Assembly: GCF_947507565.1 (NCBI RefSeq)
Contig: NC_089187.1
Span: 186,001 to 250,000, forward strand
Origin: Oscarella lobularis
Lineage: Eukaryota > Porifera > Homoscleromorpha > Homosclerophorida > Oscarellidae
DNA length: 64,000 nucleotides
Reading direction: 5' to 3'
Below are positions 11,302 through 22,743 of this stretch, piece after piece. The position numbers and the translations under genes were made by a program. The first letter of the stretch is position 1; every line of letters begins with the position of its first letter. The notes beneath the pieces are model-generated. The model was not told the origin of the DNA and did not search any database. It was given only the letters and a program-made list of their open reading frames with translations.

Positions 11302-11404
11302 GCAAATCGGTCATGTGATCTCTGACGTCAGACAGTTACGTGTTTCTCAGGGCGAAAGCAAGCGCCCACCAAAGTCGGCCTTCCGCCTGCGATTCATCGA
11401 TTCC

Positions 11405-11845
11405 ATGCTCTGTTCAATGTTCAGAAGCCGACGGGGATTCGTGAGCGAGCGCGTGGAAGCGGAGGAGGAAGAAGAAGACGGCTTTGTTGTCATCGCCGTA
11501 AAGAAGTCTCCTTCTAGACCACGAGCGAAGACCCAGTACCAAAAAAGTCCATTCAGAGATCAGAGAAGCGGCGAAATGCGAATAAACGAGCGAAAACAGC
11601 GATCGGCAGCGACCGAAACTGCTTTTCGCTCCCGTTCGGCGCACGAAACGAGACGCAATCACTTCGAAACGCCAAAAGAGACGTCGTCTAACGGAATTAC
11701 CGTCGCCGACGTACCATTTCGACTATCGAAAGAATTTCTCGGGTCGCGAGAAGGTTTCCGCAATATAAATCTTAGACCTATAGATTCCCAGTATTTTTCG
11801 TACGATTTTGCATTGGAAAATCAAATAGTTGCGTCGATGGATTAG
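11405..11845 (+). CDS. UMAD1: UMA-domain protein, UMAD1-like
   Basis: A single exon of about 146 residues. The C-terminus holds VADVPFRLSKEFL followed by FSYDFALENQIV, the two halves of the UMA motif (DVPF ... YDFxLEN) that docks UBAP1/MVB12-type subunits onto ESCRT-I. The N-terminal MFRSRRGF, acidic run and DGFVVI match the layout of vertebrate UMAD1, which starts with a short basic MF segment and DGFV. A role with ESCRT-I at multivesicular endosomes is inferred from the motif only. The start could be the ATG at 11405 or 11417; the upstream in-frame ATG at 11294 overlaps the transporter's end and adds unrelated sequence. Confidence 0.75.
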   Translation: MLCSMFRSRRGFVSERVEAEEEEEDGFVVIAVKKSPSRPRAKTQYQKSPFRDQRSGEMRINERKQRSAATETAFRSRSAHETRRNHFETPKETSSNGITVADVPFRLSKEFLGSREGFRNINLRPIDSQYFSYDFALENQIVASMD

Positions 11846-11903
11846 GAATATTTTTTACGTACCATGCGCATTCTTTCGCATCACGTGTTCGACCCTTATT
11901 ACT

Positions 11904-13016
11904 ATGACGGCACCGACGGCACCAGCGTTCCCCGGCATCCAAGTCGAACCGTTCAGCCGCTTAGATGTCGACTTAGTCGAGACGAAACGACGGGACGCTC
12001 TAGAAAAGTGGCAAAAGTTCCAGAGCCTCTTCCACGGCCACCCGAAAGGCTACGTCGCTCACCCCGCGCCCAAGCCGAAAGCGAAAGTTGTTTACTCGAT
12101 GGTCGAAGCGCTGAGAAACGTAGAACCCCTTCAGAAGCCCTCCAGCAAAGACGAAAAGATCTCAATCACCGATCCAGGTCTAATGATGTTTATCTATATC
12201 GATTTGCACGCTTCGACCGATCCTAATGGATTTGACGCTCTCGCTTCCCTGAAACCGAGCACGCCTATTCACGTGGGCGTCGTTCAAGCCGTGACGAGCA
12301 CTGAAACGAATCGCTACTATACGAAACTCGGCGCAGGAGCTGATGAAAAAATGCTCAATCTAAAAACCATTTTGCCTCGTCATGCAGTACTCGATTCAGT
12401 CGGGGAAAATCGACTTCTTCCTGCTTATAGTCAATCCTGCGAGGTCATTTGCACAGCTGGAGAATTGCAGAGTAGGGAGAACATGGTCGGAGTTGAATTA
12501 CTTTTCTATGATAGCCCGTCGACTGAGGCTTCCTTTCAGCTGACCAAAGATACAATGAAAAATTGGTCTTTGGGGGCGTTAGGGGATGCCACTTGGAATT
12601 TGACGCGATTTAGTCGTAAAACGGAATTTATTAATTGGCTGGTTTTGTATGATCCAACAAGTAAAGAAACCTCGTTTGGGCGTCCTTTTCTCGACTGTCG
12701 TTGGACGTCAGAGTTCACCTATGTTCCACAAGAGAACGTACTCATACCCACATTTTTTCCAATTACCGAAAGGGTGAATGTTTCGGTTGGAGATTCCAGG
12801 CTCAGTTCAACGCATCTTGAGCGTCCGTGCAAGACAATTCCTCATTTGGATGATTATCATCATTCGGCGAATAACCTCTGTAGGGAGTTTGTCTATTATG
12901 GCGATGATATAGTCTACAAGATGCCTGCATTTGTTGAAGCAGACGATTTGCCTGAGCACGAAGACAAAGCCGGAAAGCTTAAACTTATTTCTAAAAAAGT
13001 CGAACCATATGCCTGA
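11904..13016 (+). CDS. Unrecognised intronless protein, about 370 residues
   Basis: One open frame from ATG 11904 to TGA 13014-13016, with no signal peptide or membrane segment. Visible landmarks are a Lys/Pro-rich stretch near residue 60 (PKPKAKVVY), LMMFIYIDLHAST, RYYTKLGAGADEKM, VELLFYDSP, a Trp-rich middle (NWSLGALGDATWNLTRF) and a His-rich HLDDYHHSANN near the end. Composition is that of a folded globular cytosolic protein. I do not recognise a family and assign no function. The ATG at 11904 is preferred because upstream in-frame sequence overlaps UMAD1's 3' end. Confidence 0.65.
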   Translation: MTAPTAPAFPGIQVEPFSRLDVDLVETKRRDALEKWQKFQSLFHGHPKGYVAHPAPKPKAKVVYSMVEALRNVEPLQKPSSKDEKISITDPGLMMFIYIDLHASTDPNGFDALASLKPSTPIHVGVVQAVTSTETNRYYTKLGAGADEKMLNLKTILPRHAVLDSVGENRLLPAYSQSCEVICTAGELQSRENMVGVELLFYDSPSTEASFQLTKDTMKNWSLGALGDATWNLTRFSRKTEFINWLVLYDPTSKETSFGRPFLDCRWTSEFTYVPQENVLIPTFFPITERVNVSVGDSRLSSTHLERPCKTIPHLDDYHHSANNLCREFVYYGDDIVYKMPAFVEADDLPEHEDKAGKLKLISKKVEPYA

Positions 13017-13189
13017 TATAATTTTTTTCAGTCGCCTATATTCACGTGACTAGTTGTTCACCATGTGCGTGCGCGGTCCTCTAGAACGCAGGCGTCTACG
13101 CGAGCCAATCAGCACCAATAGCGCGTCAATTCGAAGCGCTCTAGCAACTACGCAGGCTTCCCCGCACCAGCACTCGAAAAAACGAACGG

Positions 13190-14668
13190 ATGGCGTCGCC
13201 AAACGACGAAAACGCAGCTCCCTCGTGTTCTTCATCGCTACCAATCCATTTCGATCGCCGTCGTCGTCGATTTGACGACGACGAAGACGCTATTTCGCCG
13301 TCGCCTGCGGCGGCGACGATGACATCGCTTGCTGGCGACAGCAGCGCCACAAGCGACGAATCTCCACAGTCGTTCGTCCGTCACGACGCAAAGCGGCGAC
13401 GAACCGACGATCGCGGCGAACACGTGGCGTCGCAGCCAAAGGTAATTAGATACATCGTACATCGATTGCGCTTCTTCTATCGTTTGTTTGTCGCGCAAAA
13501 TCGATAGGAAATCGACTTGATAGTCGCCGGGGCCCCAACCGTTTCGTCATCGAGAGACGAGAATTCGCTCGGCGTCAAGACGAGCGGTGGAGTCACAGTC
13601 CAATTGAATAACGCGACTTTGTGGAACGAATTTCATCGGATAGGAACCGAAATGATCGTGACAAAGGCAGGAAGGTAAAGAATCCCAAATAATTAATCTT
13701 ACAATAGTGCATGGTCCTTTTCTCTAAAGGCGCGTCTTTCCCTATCTCGAATTCGTCGTGCGCGGACTCGATCCGCAGGCACTTTATAGCGTTGGGATCG
13801 AAATCTATTTGATTGACGATACGCGATATAAGTTTGTGAATTCTTCGTGGTTGGGAGTTGCTAGTGAGGCGACGGCTGAGGTCCCGGTCGCTCGACCGTC
13901 GACTTTCACGCACGAGAAGTCTCCCATGAAGGGAGAATTTTGGATGGGAGACGTCGTTTCCTTCAAAACGACCAAAATCACAAACCACGAGGAAAATTTG
14001 AAAGGACACGTGAGCAAAACCACTGAATTAATGAATTAATTAAAGTAATTCTTTGTTCAGCTTTTTCTAAAGTCTATGCACAAATATGGAATTCGAATGT
14101 GGATAGCGCTGAAAGAGCGTGAATCGACCGAATACAGAACGATTTTTAGAGAGGCTTTTCCTGTCTGCGAATTTATTACAGTTACGTCATATCAAAACAA
14201 AAAGGTTCTCTTGAGTCTTCTCTATAGTAGTCACAAGCCAAGCCTTACTCTTTATATTAGATAACTGAAATGAAAGTGAAGGAAAACAACTATGCTAAAG
14301 CTTTTCGAAGACCAACAGGAAAAGATCTCCAGCCAGCGTTTCCGACTCCGCCAGCGACCCGTTCACCGTCACACGCATCCTCAGCCTCAGTAGCGCCGCC
14401 ATCCGAGTGTAAGTCGATCGCCCAAGGCACGGGCTGCGATCTAACGTACTCCTCTTCTTTTTGTGCAGACTGGTCGTTCTCTTTTGACCCGTTTTTTCAG
14501 TCATTTTCATCGCAGGCTTTTTACTATCCAAATGTTTATCCGTATGATTCCACTGCTGCACCTTCGTTTGTTTATCAGCCTCAGGGAGCGTCTTCTTCTG
14601 CCCAAGGTCCTGCTACGACGACAGCTTCTGAACCTTCTGAACCTTCAATTCCAAGCCAGTTTTCTTAA
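13190..14668 (+). CDS. T-box transcription factor, divergent
   Basis: Exons join to give a T-box domain: [20 protein letters not shown], then [71 protein letters not shown] and [10 protein letters not shown]. These are the canonical strands and the DNA-contacting C-terminal helix. [11 protein letters not shown] and TSYQNKKIT point to the Tbx rather than Brachyury-like subgroups. [12 protein letters not shown] departs from the usual HPDSP(x)GxxWM, so the subclass is unclear. The N-terminus is Ser/Asp-rich with a possible NLS (AKRRRTDD). The C-terminus is Ser/Tyr/Phe/Pro-rich, as in activation domains. The start at 13190 is in context GGATGG. Confidence 0.87.
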
Positions 14669-14911
14669 CAACTTGTACATACTGTACCACGTGGACTTGT
14701 ATACTTTTGGTACACGTTTCTTTTGGGATTTATTGCTTTGAGTTAGAGTTCAAGTTGAGTTCATGTACCAAATTTTTTTCTTAATTAAATAATAATAAAC
14801 TTACGTAAACATATCCGCACGACGGACTCTCAGTGACTTTCGGTTGCCCAATGTTCTCTCGTCACCTAACGCGCGCAAAGCAACTCGTGGCAGATCGATT
14901 CTTCTCCGTCC

Positions 14912-16069
14912 ATGGACCAGTACGACCAAAAGGTACCGATCCACCCTCTCTTCTATACTGTGTTCTACTAATCGACACGCCTAGGTGAAGGAATTCAAGG
15001 ACGAATTCATGAAAGAGGTAAGAAGGTTGTTCGCGACTTCGCGCGCGCGCCGAGGGGCCTTTCCACCGCGAAAAAATCTTTTTTTATGGTAGGCTGAAAC
15101 GCTTCTGCGCGAATTCTTCCCTCGGAAAGTCATCGAACTGAACGACATGCTCAAAGTGACCAGAGACCTCAAAAATTCCAAATAGTCAATAAATGTCTCT
15201 TATAGTCAGAAGCATTTTCAGAACTAGACGACTTTTCATCTATGCATGAAGCTCCTCCTCTAGTGACTTCAGCTAAACCACCAATTGACGGTGGCCCAGT
15301 CAAAAAAAAGAGAAAATTGGGTGATGACGATGAAGAGGCATCTGTTCCCCCTCCTCTTCCTCCTACTCTTATTCCAGCCAATAAAGTACGTTTAGGACAG
15401 CTGGAGTACCTCACTTTAACTTTCCTAATAGCGCATAGGCAAAGTTATTGCCATTCTCAAGCCGGAAATTCGAACTCTTATAACGACTTGTAATAAGGTA
15501 AATATTTTAATTAGTATGGAGATCTATTTTGTGACGTTGAAATCTTCTAGGTGAAAGTTTGGATACAGTTGCTTATACCTCGGATTGAAGATGGGAATAA
15601 TTTTGGCGTTTCTATACAAGAGGATACTCTCAGTGAAGTGACACGACTAGAAAGTGATACATCAAGTTTTCTTGACCATGTCTCAAGGTACGTCATCCCC
15701 AAAATCTAAATATTTTACACAAAATGGCTCTGTGTCTAGATATTACGTGGCGAGGGGAAAATTGGCCTCCAAACTTTTGAAATATCCTTCTGTCGTAAGA
15801 AGGACTTGAAAATGCTTTTTATTTTATTTTTTATTTTATCTCAGGAGGATTATCATATTGCTCTCAATGAGCTCGATGAGAAGCAGTATGTTGCATTGCG
15901 ACTTACTCTCTGTGAAATGCGGAATATCTACGTATGTGACCATAATAAATCGTATTGACTCTTTTTTCTAAGAGGTTTCTCCTTCTAGTCGGGTCTTCAC
16001 GATATGATAATGAAAAATTTGGAGAAAATTAAAACTCCGAGAACGCAACGAGTCGAATCGATGTATTAG
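14912..16069 (+). CDS. PSME3: Proteasome activator PA28 gamma (PSME3)
   Basis: PA28gamma/REGgamma forms a heptameric nuclear cap on the 20S proteasome. The N-terminal helix carries FKDEFMKEAETLL and FFPRKVIELN. A linker follows with a basic KKKRK (likely NLS) and a Pro-rich stretch. Helices 2-4 include VKVWIQLLIPRIEDGNNFGV, the activation-loop region that is nearly invariant in the family. Then come SFLDHVSRYYVARGKL, KYPSVEDY and the C-terminal MIMKNLEKIKTPR. It ends in VESMY, like vertebrate PSME3 (ETLY), whose terminal residues insert into the proteasome pocket. Several 50-60-base introns were inferred. The ATG at 14912 (TCCATGG) gives the expected length. Confidence 0.95.
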
Positions 16070-16203
16070 CTGCAAGAAAAATTCAATGGGCGTACCTAAT
16101 CGAATCACAATGCAAAATTATTGTTTCGTTCAAGCGCGTTACTATAGTGACGTCACTGTGTAATGCCCATGTTAGGTCAGTGACGTAAGCGTTGTAAAGA
16201 GAG

Positions 16204-17270
16204 ATGAGACAGTTCGTCGTCGTTCTCGGTTTCCTTGCCTTTCTAGGCACTGTTTTATGCACAGGTAGATTTCTTCTTGTCGCTCGCGACTTTAGAGTGG
16301 TCTCGACCCGTGTTTTTTCAGACTGCGGCGATTACGACGGAGTCTGCGGCCAATGTCTGAGCTTCAAGGTACAATACGCGTATCTGTTCCTCCCTCCCTT
16401 GTTCGAATCGCTACCGAAAAGCCGAACGAATCGTTAAATAAGGAAAAAACGCGACGGGGGCGCTCCGGCCAAAATCGAAACAGTGTCACTTTACACTAGC
16501 GCCTCTAGCGTGTACTCCCTCCTTCCATCCCCTCCCCTCCCCTCTATGAGCAAACGAACGAACAAAACGAACTTTCTATCGATCGATCGACGGCGTAGAC
16601 AAAATAGAATCTTTAGCAGGGGCGGGGGCGTTGTCTCGTAGACGTAGAATGAAGGAAACCTGTCATACAGTCATAATCGTGGTTTTTTAGTGCCACTGGT
16701 GCTCTAACGGGACGAAAAATGCAGCCGGAGATGGCTTGGGCACTTGCGGTAGCAATTTCAATCCTTCATCATGTGATGGGACCTGGTTTGTTCTTACCTG
16801 TTCGAGTACGTCATCAATTAATTAAGCGCTTTTTTTTAAAAAAATTCCTATTTACTATTGATTTTTAGTTCGGGGTATCATATGGGTATCGTTAGCTGGA
16901 GTCGGAGCTGGTATATTTTTGTTTCTTGTTATTGGCTGCACTATTTATTGCTGCTGTTGTCGCGGAAAGTCTCGCAGACAAAGGTGTGGGGTACTCAGCT
17001 TTTGCCCTTATAAACGGATCTAGTTTATTATTTCTATATAGAAAAATGAGAAAGGAAGACATGGAAGATCAGCATAGGCGACGAGAAATGAAGGAGAGAC
17101 ATGACGATCGTCGTTCGGAACGACGAGCCAGGAACGACGCCATCAGAAAGAAATACGGTAGAAAAAAAAATTGAAAATCTGCTATTGTGTGAGCTCCTCC
17201 TCTAGGCCTTTATAAGGATGATGACGATCAGGAGGAGAAAGGTGAAGGTCGTTATCAGAGGTTCGACTAA
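16204..17270 (+). CDS. PTTG1IP: PTTG1IP-like type I membrane protein
   Basis: A signal peptide (VVVLGFLAFLGTVLCT) is followed by a small Cys-rich PSI-like module: CGDYDGVCGQCLSF, spliced to CHWCSNGT and CGSNFNPSSC. A membrane helix (IFLFLVIGCTIYCCCC) then leads to a charged helical tail with REMKERHDDRR and DAIRKKYG. The tail motif MKxRHD...IRKKYG plus a short acidic end (LYKDDDD, then RYQRFD) matches vertebrate PTTG1IP (pituitary tumour-transforming 1 interacting protein) closely in order and spacing. In vertebrates that protein moves between membrane and nucleus; the role here is inferred by homology. The ATG at 16204 follows a promoter with TGACGTCA at 16148. Confidence 0.82.
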
Positions 17271-17444
17271 CCGTTTCATTTGCACTTGGTGGGGTTTTTA
17301 GACGGCTGAACTTTATGGGCGGGTTAGATAGTTCTTTCTCTCACTCTGTCTCTCTGTGTATGTGGTATGTTATTGCGTGTCGTATTTTATTATTATTGAC
17401 TATGTGTGATTTTTTTTCTGTCTGATAGGAAAATCATTGTTTGG

Positions 17445-18581
17445 TTACATGGCAAGGTCTCGAGTTCGTTTCGTCGCGTGCTTTATATGCTCGTGTCCCT
17501 TCTGAACCGAATCATCCAACTCGCTAATCTGAGCGATCTGCTCTTCCGTTTCCTCTTTCAGATTCATAGCGAGAAGTTTCATGTTTTCGAGGCCTCGCGA
17601 TACGGCAATCAATTCCGCTTCGTCTTCTTTTCCTAAACCGGGCTCCATCTCTTTAGTGACGCTCTCCTTGTCGAGCCACCCGGTCAAATCCTCACTCGGA
17701 GGCAGTGTTGTCGATGGAGGCATCTCGTATCGTATCATCGCTTTGAATCGACTCCCCACGTCTTCTACTATAGCAACGGCTACCGCGGAAATAATCTGAA
17801 CAGTCAGAGATTCCTGTGCAATTGTCAGCTGATAGGGACTCTGTCCTATCAACTCCAATCGAGATCCTGTCGCCGCTTGGAACACCTGACGACCTCGCTC
17901 ATCTTCCACACACATTTTTGTCTCGGAAAACGTCAAGCTTCCTGGCCAGTGAACTCTGCTATCAATAGCATACAAAATAGGATATTTGATATCGACAGCA
18001 GGGCTCGTATGACTTCCCTTGCGGCGTTTCGCATATTGGACGAGATCTTTCGAAGCGTTCCACGTGTCGAGCCACGAGCCCATGTCTTTGAGTAGTGACG
18101 TAGATATGCCGAGATCGTTATGAAGTGCATTCATTCTCTGGACTGATTGTTTAATTTGTTGACCCTGAGCGTGGAGTTCCACCGCTGCACCGGTCAACGT
18201 CCGCTGAGCGTCGTCGACCAATCGGAGCAGTTCGCTATCGCGCACACTCGGTGACGTCACGGGTTGTTGTAAGGTGCCAAGGAGTCCGGCGTTCTTCCAG
18301 AAATGATGCAGAAATGCGTGCGTCGAATCGCGATTAGGAAACGAGGAGAACCAGTGCTTTTCGTCGTTTCGGTGCGTTTCTACTGTTAGGGCTGAATAGA
18401 AGAGATTCGTCGTTTCCTTGCGAATGTTGACCACTTCGCTGAAATGGAGACGGCGACGAGGATCTCCTTTGGTCGGACTAAACAAGACGAATGCGGGATA
18501 GAGTTCCAGGCGACCAGAAATCCATTTTCTCGCGTCCTTGTCGTAATACGACGACTTCCATTCGCGAAGAGGCTGCGACAT
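17445..18581 (-). CDS. SNAP47: SNAP47 SNARE protein
   Basis: Intronless, 378 residues. The N-terminal third has the PH-like module of SNAP47 (WISGRLELYPAFVLF, VVNIRKETTNLFYSALTVE, KHWFSSF, HHFWKNAG). Two Q-SNARE coiled-coil regions follow: one around RDSELLRLVDDAQRTL to MNALHNDLG, and one at the C-terminus (EEQIAQISELDDSVQKGHEHI). There is no palmitoylated Cys linker, consistent with SNAP47 rather than SNAP25/29. The family acts in vesicle fusion at ER-Golgi and late endosomal or autophagic membranes. It is transcribed away from the tubulin ligase gene with 94 bases between starts, and is convergent with PTTG1IP (174 bases between stops). Confidence 0.93.
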   Translation of the reverse strand: MSQPLREWKSSYYDKDARKWISGRLELYPAFVLFSPTKGDPRRRLHFSEVVNIRKETTNLFYSALTVETHRNDEKHWFSSFPNRDSTHAFLHHFWKNAGLLGTLQQPVTSPSVRDSELLRLVDDAQRTLTGAAVELHAQGQQIKQSVQRMNALHNDLGISTSLLKDMGSWLDTWNASKDLVQYAKRRKGSHTSPAVDIKYPILYAIDSRVHWPGSLTFSETKMCVEDERGRQVFQAATGSRLELIGQSPYQLTIAQESLTVQIISAVAVAIVEDVGSRFKAMIRYEMPPSTTLPPSEDLTGWLDKESVTKEMEPGLGKEDEAELIAVSRGLENMKLLAMNLKEETEEQIAQISELDDSVQKGHEHIKHATKRTRDLAM

Positions 18582-18675
18582 AACAACCGGGAAATAACAA
18601 CAATCCGGGCAAGTCCTCCTCGTGTACGTAGCAACGCTACAAAACGGGAGAAGGAAACATTCGATCGATCGATCA
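18582..18675. promoter_or_regulatory. Shared divergent promoter, SNAP47 / TTLL4-like
   Basis: Only 94 bases separate the two start codons, which face opposite ways, so both core promoters and 5' leaders must lie here or overlap coding sequence. No TATA box or CACGTG is visible, only a GATC-rich run (CGATCGATCGATC). The promoter function is inferred from geometry. Confidence 0.6.
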
Positions 18676-21600
18676 TGAACGACGGTCGCCGAAGCCTCCT
18701 AACAGTCGGAAACCTCCGCTGGCAATCGTCCCAAACAAAACCAGTCGCTCTCGGCCACCAAATCACCTTATCCGTCATCCCATCGCGCGGTCTCGTCATC
18801 CAGCCTTCGACGACGGCGTATTCGCGCGCAGCGCTGCGCAGCGGCGCCGATCCATCCTTCGCCGACGCGCTGAAGCAGCGTCTCGCCGATTTGACGACGA
18901 TTTCGCGAGCGCGAGCGAGCGAACAGCTCTCGAGTTCCGGCGTGACGACAATCGCTTCCGATACCGAAGAGGAGGACGAAAAAACGATGTCGCCGATCGA
19001 AATCGAATGCGAGGACTACAGCGACGAATCGAGCGTCGATCTGGAACTGGAATTAGACGAAGAAGACGAGAAAGAAGTCGAAGAGCTGCGGCGAAGTAGA
19101 TTCATCAAAAAAAAAATTAATTAATTATTGTTAATTATTTTTAGCGCGAACTGCGTCGTCTTTTACTCGATGTCGACTGAAGGGCGGTTCCAAGGACGTT
19201 ATAGGAAGAGGGAAAAGTCTCTCGCCCACTGCTTTAGCGGAACTCGAACACACGTCTTCCGCTTTGAGACCGAGTCTTTTTCCCAACTGCAAACCGACTA
19301 TTCATTTTGCTGTAGAAGGAGAAAAACGTGAGTTAGTCTCTTTGACCCTCTCCTTTTTGTCATTCCTTGATTTTTTTAGTTACGAAATTGCCGCGTTCCG
19401 TACTGAAATTATTCAAATGGAAAATGAGCTCCATTACTCCTAACATTGTAAAGAATTGTCTAGCACGATCCGGGTTCAAAGCCACAAAGAGTGCATAACA
19501 GAAATCGCGTTTCTAATATAAAATCAATAATTTTTACCTTAAGGGAGCGATGATTGGCTTGGCTCCTGGGGAAAGCATATGAATGCAACGGCATTTAGAG
19601 CGGTGCAAAGCCATCAAAAGGTGCCTCGAGAAATTCTTCACGGAAAACCATTCCTTTATGACGCGTCTAGGTAAATCATTTTCCTGGAAGTTTCGAGATT
19701 GGACGAAAGGATAAACTGTGGCGAAACTTAGTTCGCATGCAAATCCGCTTTGGAAAGAAAGTAACGGAGAGGGAAGAGGGGTTATTGACCAACATTTATA
19801 TATCTTGTCTGTCTAAGGAATACGACTTCTTTCCTCAGACGTTTATATTACCAAACGATAGCCGAACGTTGAGACAGGAATTCGAGAGACTAGGCGGAAA
19901 ACAAAAATGGATTATTAAACCGGTAAGAAAAGGGAGAGAAACGGGGTTCCCATACGTCATAGGCACCTTCTCCACCTTTATGTTTATATAGAGGTATAGG
20001 TATTGAATTTTTTTTCTTTTCCCTCCCCCCGATCTCCAGCCCGCCGCCGCTCGAGGAATCGGCATACGGGTCGTTGACAAGTGGAGTCAAATTCCCAAAC
20101 GAAAACAAGTCATAGTTCAAAAGTGCGCTCTATCTAGTTTCGTCATCGTCGTCGTGCGCACAATCACTAATTCAACTGCTTGTCCTACTTAGGTATTTAG
20201 ACCGGCCTTTTTTGGTCAACGGAAGCAAATTTGACCTGAGGGTCTATGTATATGTAAGCTCGTACGACCCGCTAAGAATCTACGTCTTTGACGACGGCCT
20301 CACTCGTTTCGCCACCTGCAAGTAAGGAGGGGGAAATAAAGGGGGGAGGGCCTCGCATTCAAATCCAATTGTTGCGATATCGATCTCTCGTTGATTTCGA
20401 TCTGTTTTCGTTTACCTTGGGTCTATTTCGGTAACAAAGCGATTAGAGCCAAAGGGGCCGTGCGAAACGGCGCTCGCACAAAGGCATGTAAATGATATTG
20501 CTATAGCAAGTATGACGTCAATGCAAGCGTTACTTCTGCTTCCATTGTACGATCAAGCTGTATTTACGTTGCCCGTTTACTTATCTCACTCGCCTTTTAA
20601 CCGGTTACCCTTATTGGTATATATTTGAAGCAATTTATGGTGTCGCCTCGGGTTTGGCCCTTTGGGGGGGAGAAACGATTTCCTATGCATTGGGACTAAT
20701 GGATGGGGGGTGCAGATATTCGGCGGCCGCGAAGTCGCTATCCAATCGCTTTATTCACCTGACCAATTACAGCGTGAATAAGAAAAACGACGCGTTTGTG
20801 TCGAATTCGGACGAAACCGTTTGTCAGGGGCATAAATGGTCAGTCCGTGCATGGGTCGACTTTTCGTAGTCGAGAATCGAAACTGGGACGATTTAGGGGG
20901 TTAAAAGCGTTTTGGGAATACTTGAGGGCCGATGGGATTGACGTCGATTGCCTCTGGGAGTCCATAAAGGACGTTATCGTCAAGACGATTATCAGGTCAG
21001 TGAGAGAGGGCCGGGGGAAGGAAAGGCGAGATGCGCGTTCTCTCGCTCGTTCTCGCTTTCCCTTTTATTTGCATGCGATTGACAAATTGGGCGTTATCAA
21101 ACACCATTGTTCCCCTTGGGGCGGCGTTCGTCTTTGCGCATATGCAGTGGCGAGGCGCCCGTAAATAGTTTGATGAAAACCTACGTGAAGCGAAAGTGGA
21201 GTTGCCACGAACTGTTTGGCTTCGATATCATGCTCGATCGGAATTTGAAACCCTGGGTCCTCGAGGTCAATATATCTCCGAGGTGAGAGATAGGCTTCCT
21301 TCCTTTTTGGGGTCAAAAAAATTTCCGAAAATACTAGTCTACATTCGACATCGCGGCTGGACAAAAACATAAAGGGTCAAATGGTTCGGGATATTCTAAA
21401 CATGGCTGGATTCGAGTTACCACCGGAGGCGAAGTCTGTGCCTGAGTACGTCCTAGTAACGGGGGTGGGGATGCCTGAGTCAGTGAGAATCCTTTGCATG
21501 ATTAGGGTATCCAGCTGCGTACCAAGTAGAATATCATATAGCTTGGAACCCCACGAGCGTTTGAAGGTAAACCAATCTGTCACTATAAAACGCGTTCGGC

Positions 21601-22743
21601 GCGTGATATTGTCACCGATCTAGCACATTTTCTACCAACAAAAACATTTGGATTCCGTACGCTAGATCGAGAACGCGCGGAATGGACGACGTTTATGTAA
21701 CCCCCCCCTCTAGGCATCCCTACGCACGATACTCGACGTTCTGACGCCCGATGACGTACGCATCCTAATAGAAAGCGAAGATGAAGTAAGCGACCAGCGA
21801 TTCTAAACACGCGAAACCTCCCGCACCGATTCCTCCGTAGTTCGCGCGACGCGGTCGCTTTGAGTGCGTATTTCCGACGCCGACGACGCACAAGTACTTA
21901 GGCTTCCTCGAAGTTCCAGTAAGGATATGGTTAGCTAGCCGCAATGGGGGGGCATACGCGAAAAGAATTTTTTCCTATAGCGCTATTACAACGTTCTCCT
22001 CGCCGAATGGGTTCGGCACTACAAATCGTTTTCGAGCAAAGGTTCGCTCGTTTTTTTTCTCTCTCTTTTCGTCGTTGTTCACGTGGGTGAATCATAGGCG
22101 TTGATCGATTAATTTCCTACGCGGTAAAGTCGGTTCACCTGCAGGCTGTGGCGGGATCCGATCATCGCGTGAGTTGGAACTCTCTCTAAGCATGTGGATT
22201 CGTTTTTTTTCCTAATTCAATTTTTCCCCAAGTGGGTCGAATCGTTGAGGCGATGGGCTTCGTCGGCTCCTGGAAACCCGTCCGCTCGATCGGATGCAAC
22301 GAGATGCCGTCCCAAGACCAGGTGGGGGATTAAATTCCTGCTACAGGGCAGGTGACGGCTTCGTTTGGCTAATATTCATTAACCCGCATTTTGTATCCCT
22401 TTTCCCCCCCGTCGTTTCCCTCCTCTCAAGTTTGGCGACGACGCGAGGCAAAACGACGAAATCGCATCTCCCGGAAATAAGCCGGAGAAACGGGGAAAAG
22501 GACAAAGGTAAGCGACGACGCGTGGATCCATGCATAGGCTAGCTAGGCGTCGCGTCGGGGCACGCATACATGAGACAATCGAAGTGCACCCCGCGGCGCA
22601 GCAACCAAACAGTCGTCTGCATAGCGGAAACGGCGGTTGCCTACATGTATACCTTCCCCCTTTCTCTCTCTTCAGTTCCGATCAAAGTAAAATCGTGCAC
22701 ATCTGATCATGGCCATCACCTTGGGCAGCCGAATCGATTATAG
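18676..22743 (+). CDS. TTLL4: Tubulin polyglutamylase, TTLL4-like
   Basis: TTLL enzymes add glutamates to tubulin and other proteins using ATP. After an acidic disordered N-terminus (about 150 residues), exons read SLFPNCKPTIHFAVEGEK, KMSSITPNIVKNCLARSGF, DDWLGSWGKHM, NHFPGSFEIGRKDKLWRNL, FILPNDSRTLRQEF, KWIIKPAAARGIGI, NGSKFDLRVYVYV, NRFIHLTNYSVNK, CHELFGFDIMLD and WVLEVNISPSLH. These include the ATP-grasp Lys (IIKP), the DLR motif and the NxSPS end. The TTLL4-type C-terminal extension follows (VLTPDDVRILIE, then RRGRFECVFP). At least 14 short introns were inferred. The exact last exon depends on splice phase; the best fit ends at TAG 22741-22743. Confidence 0.9.
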
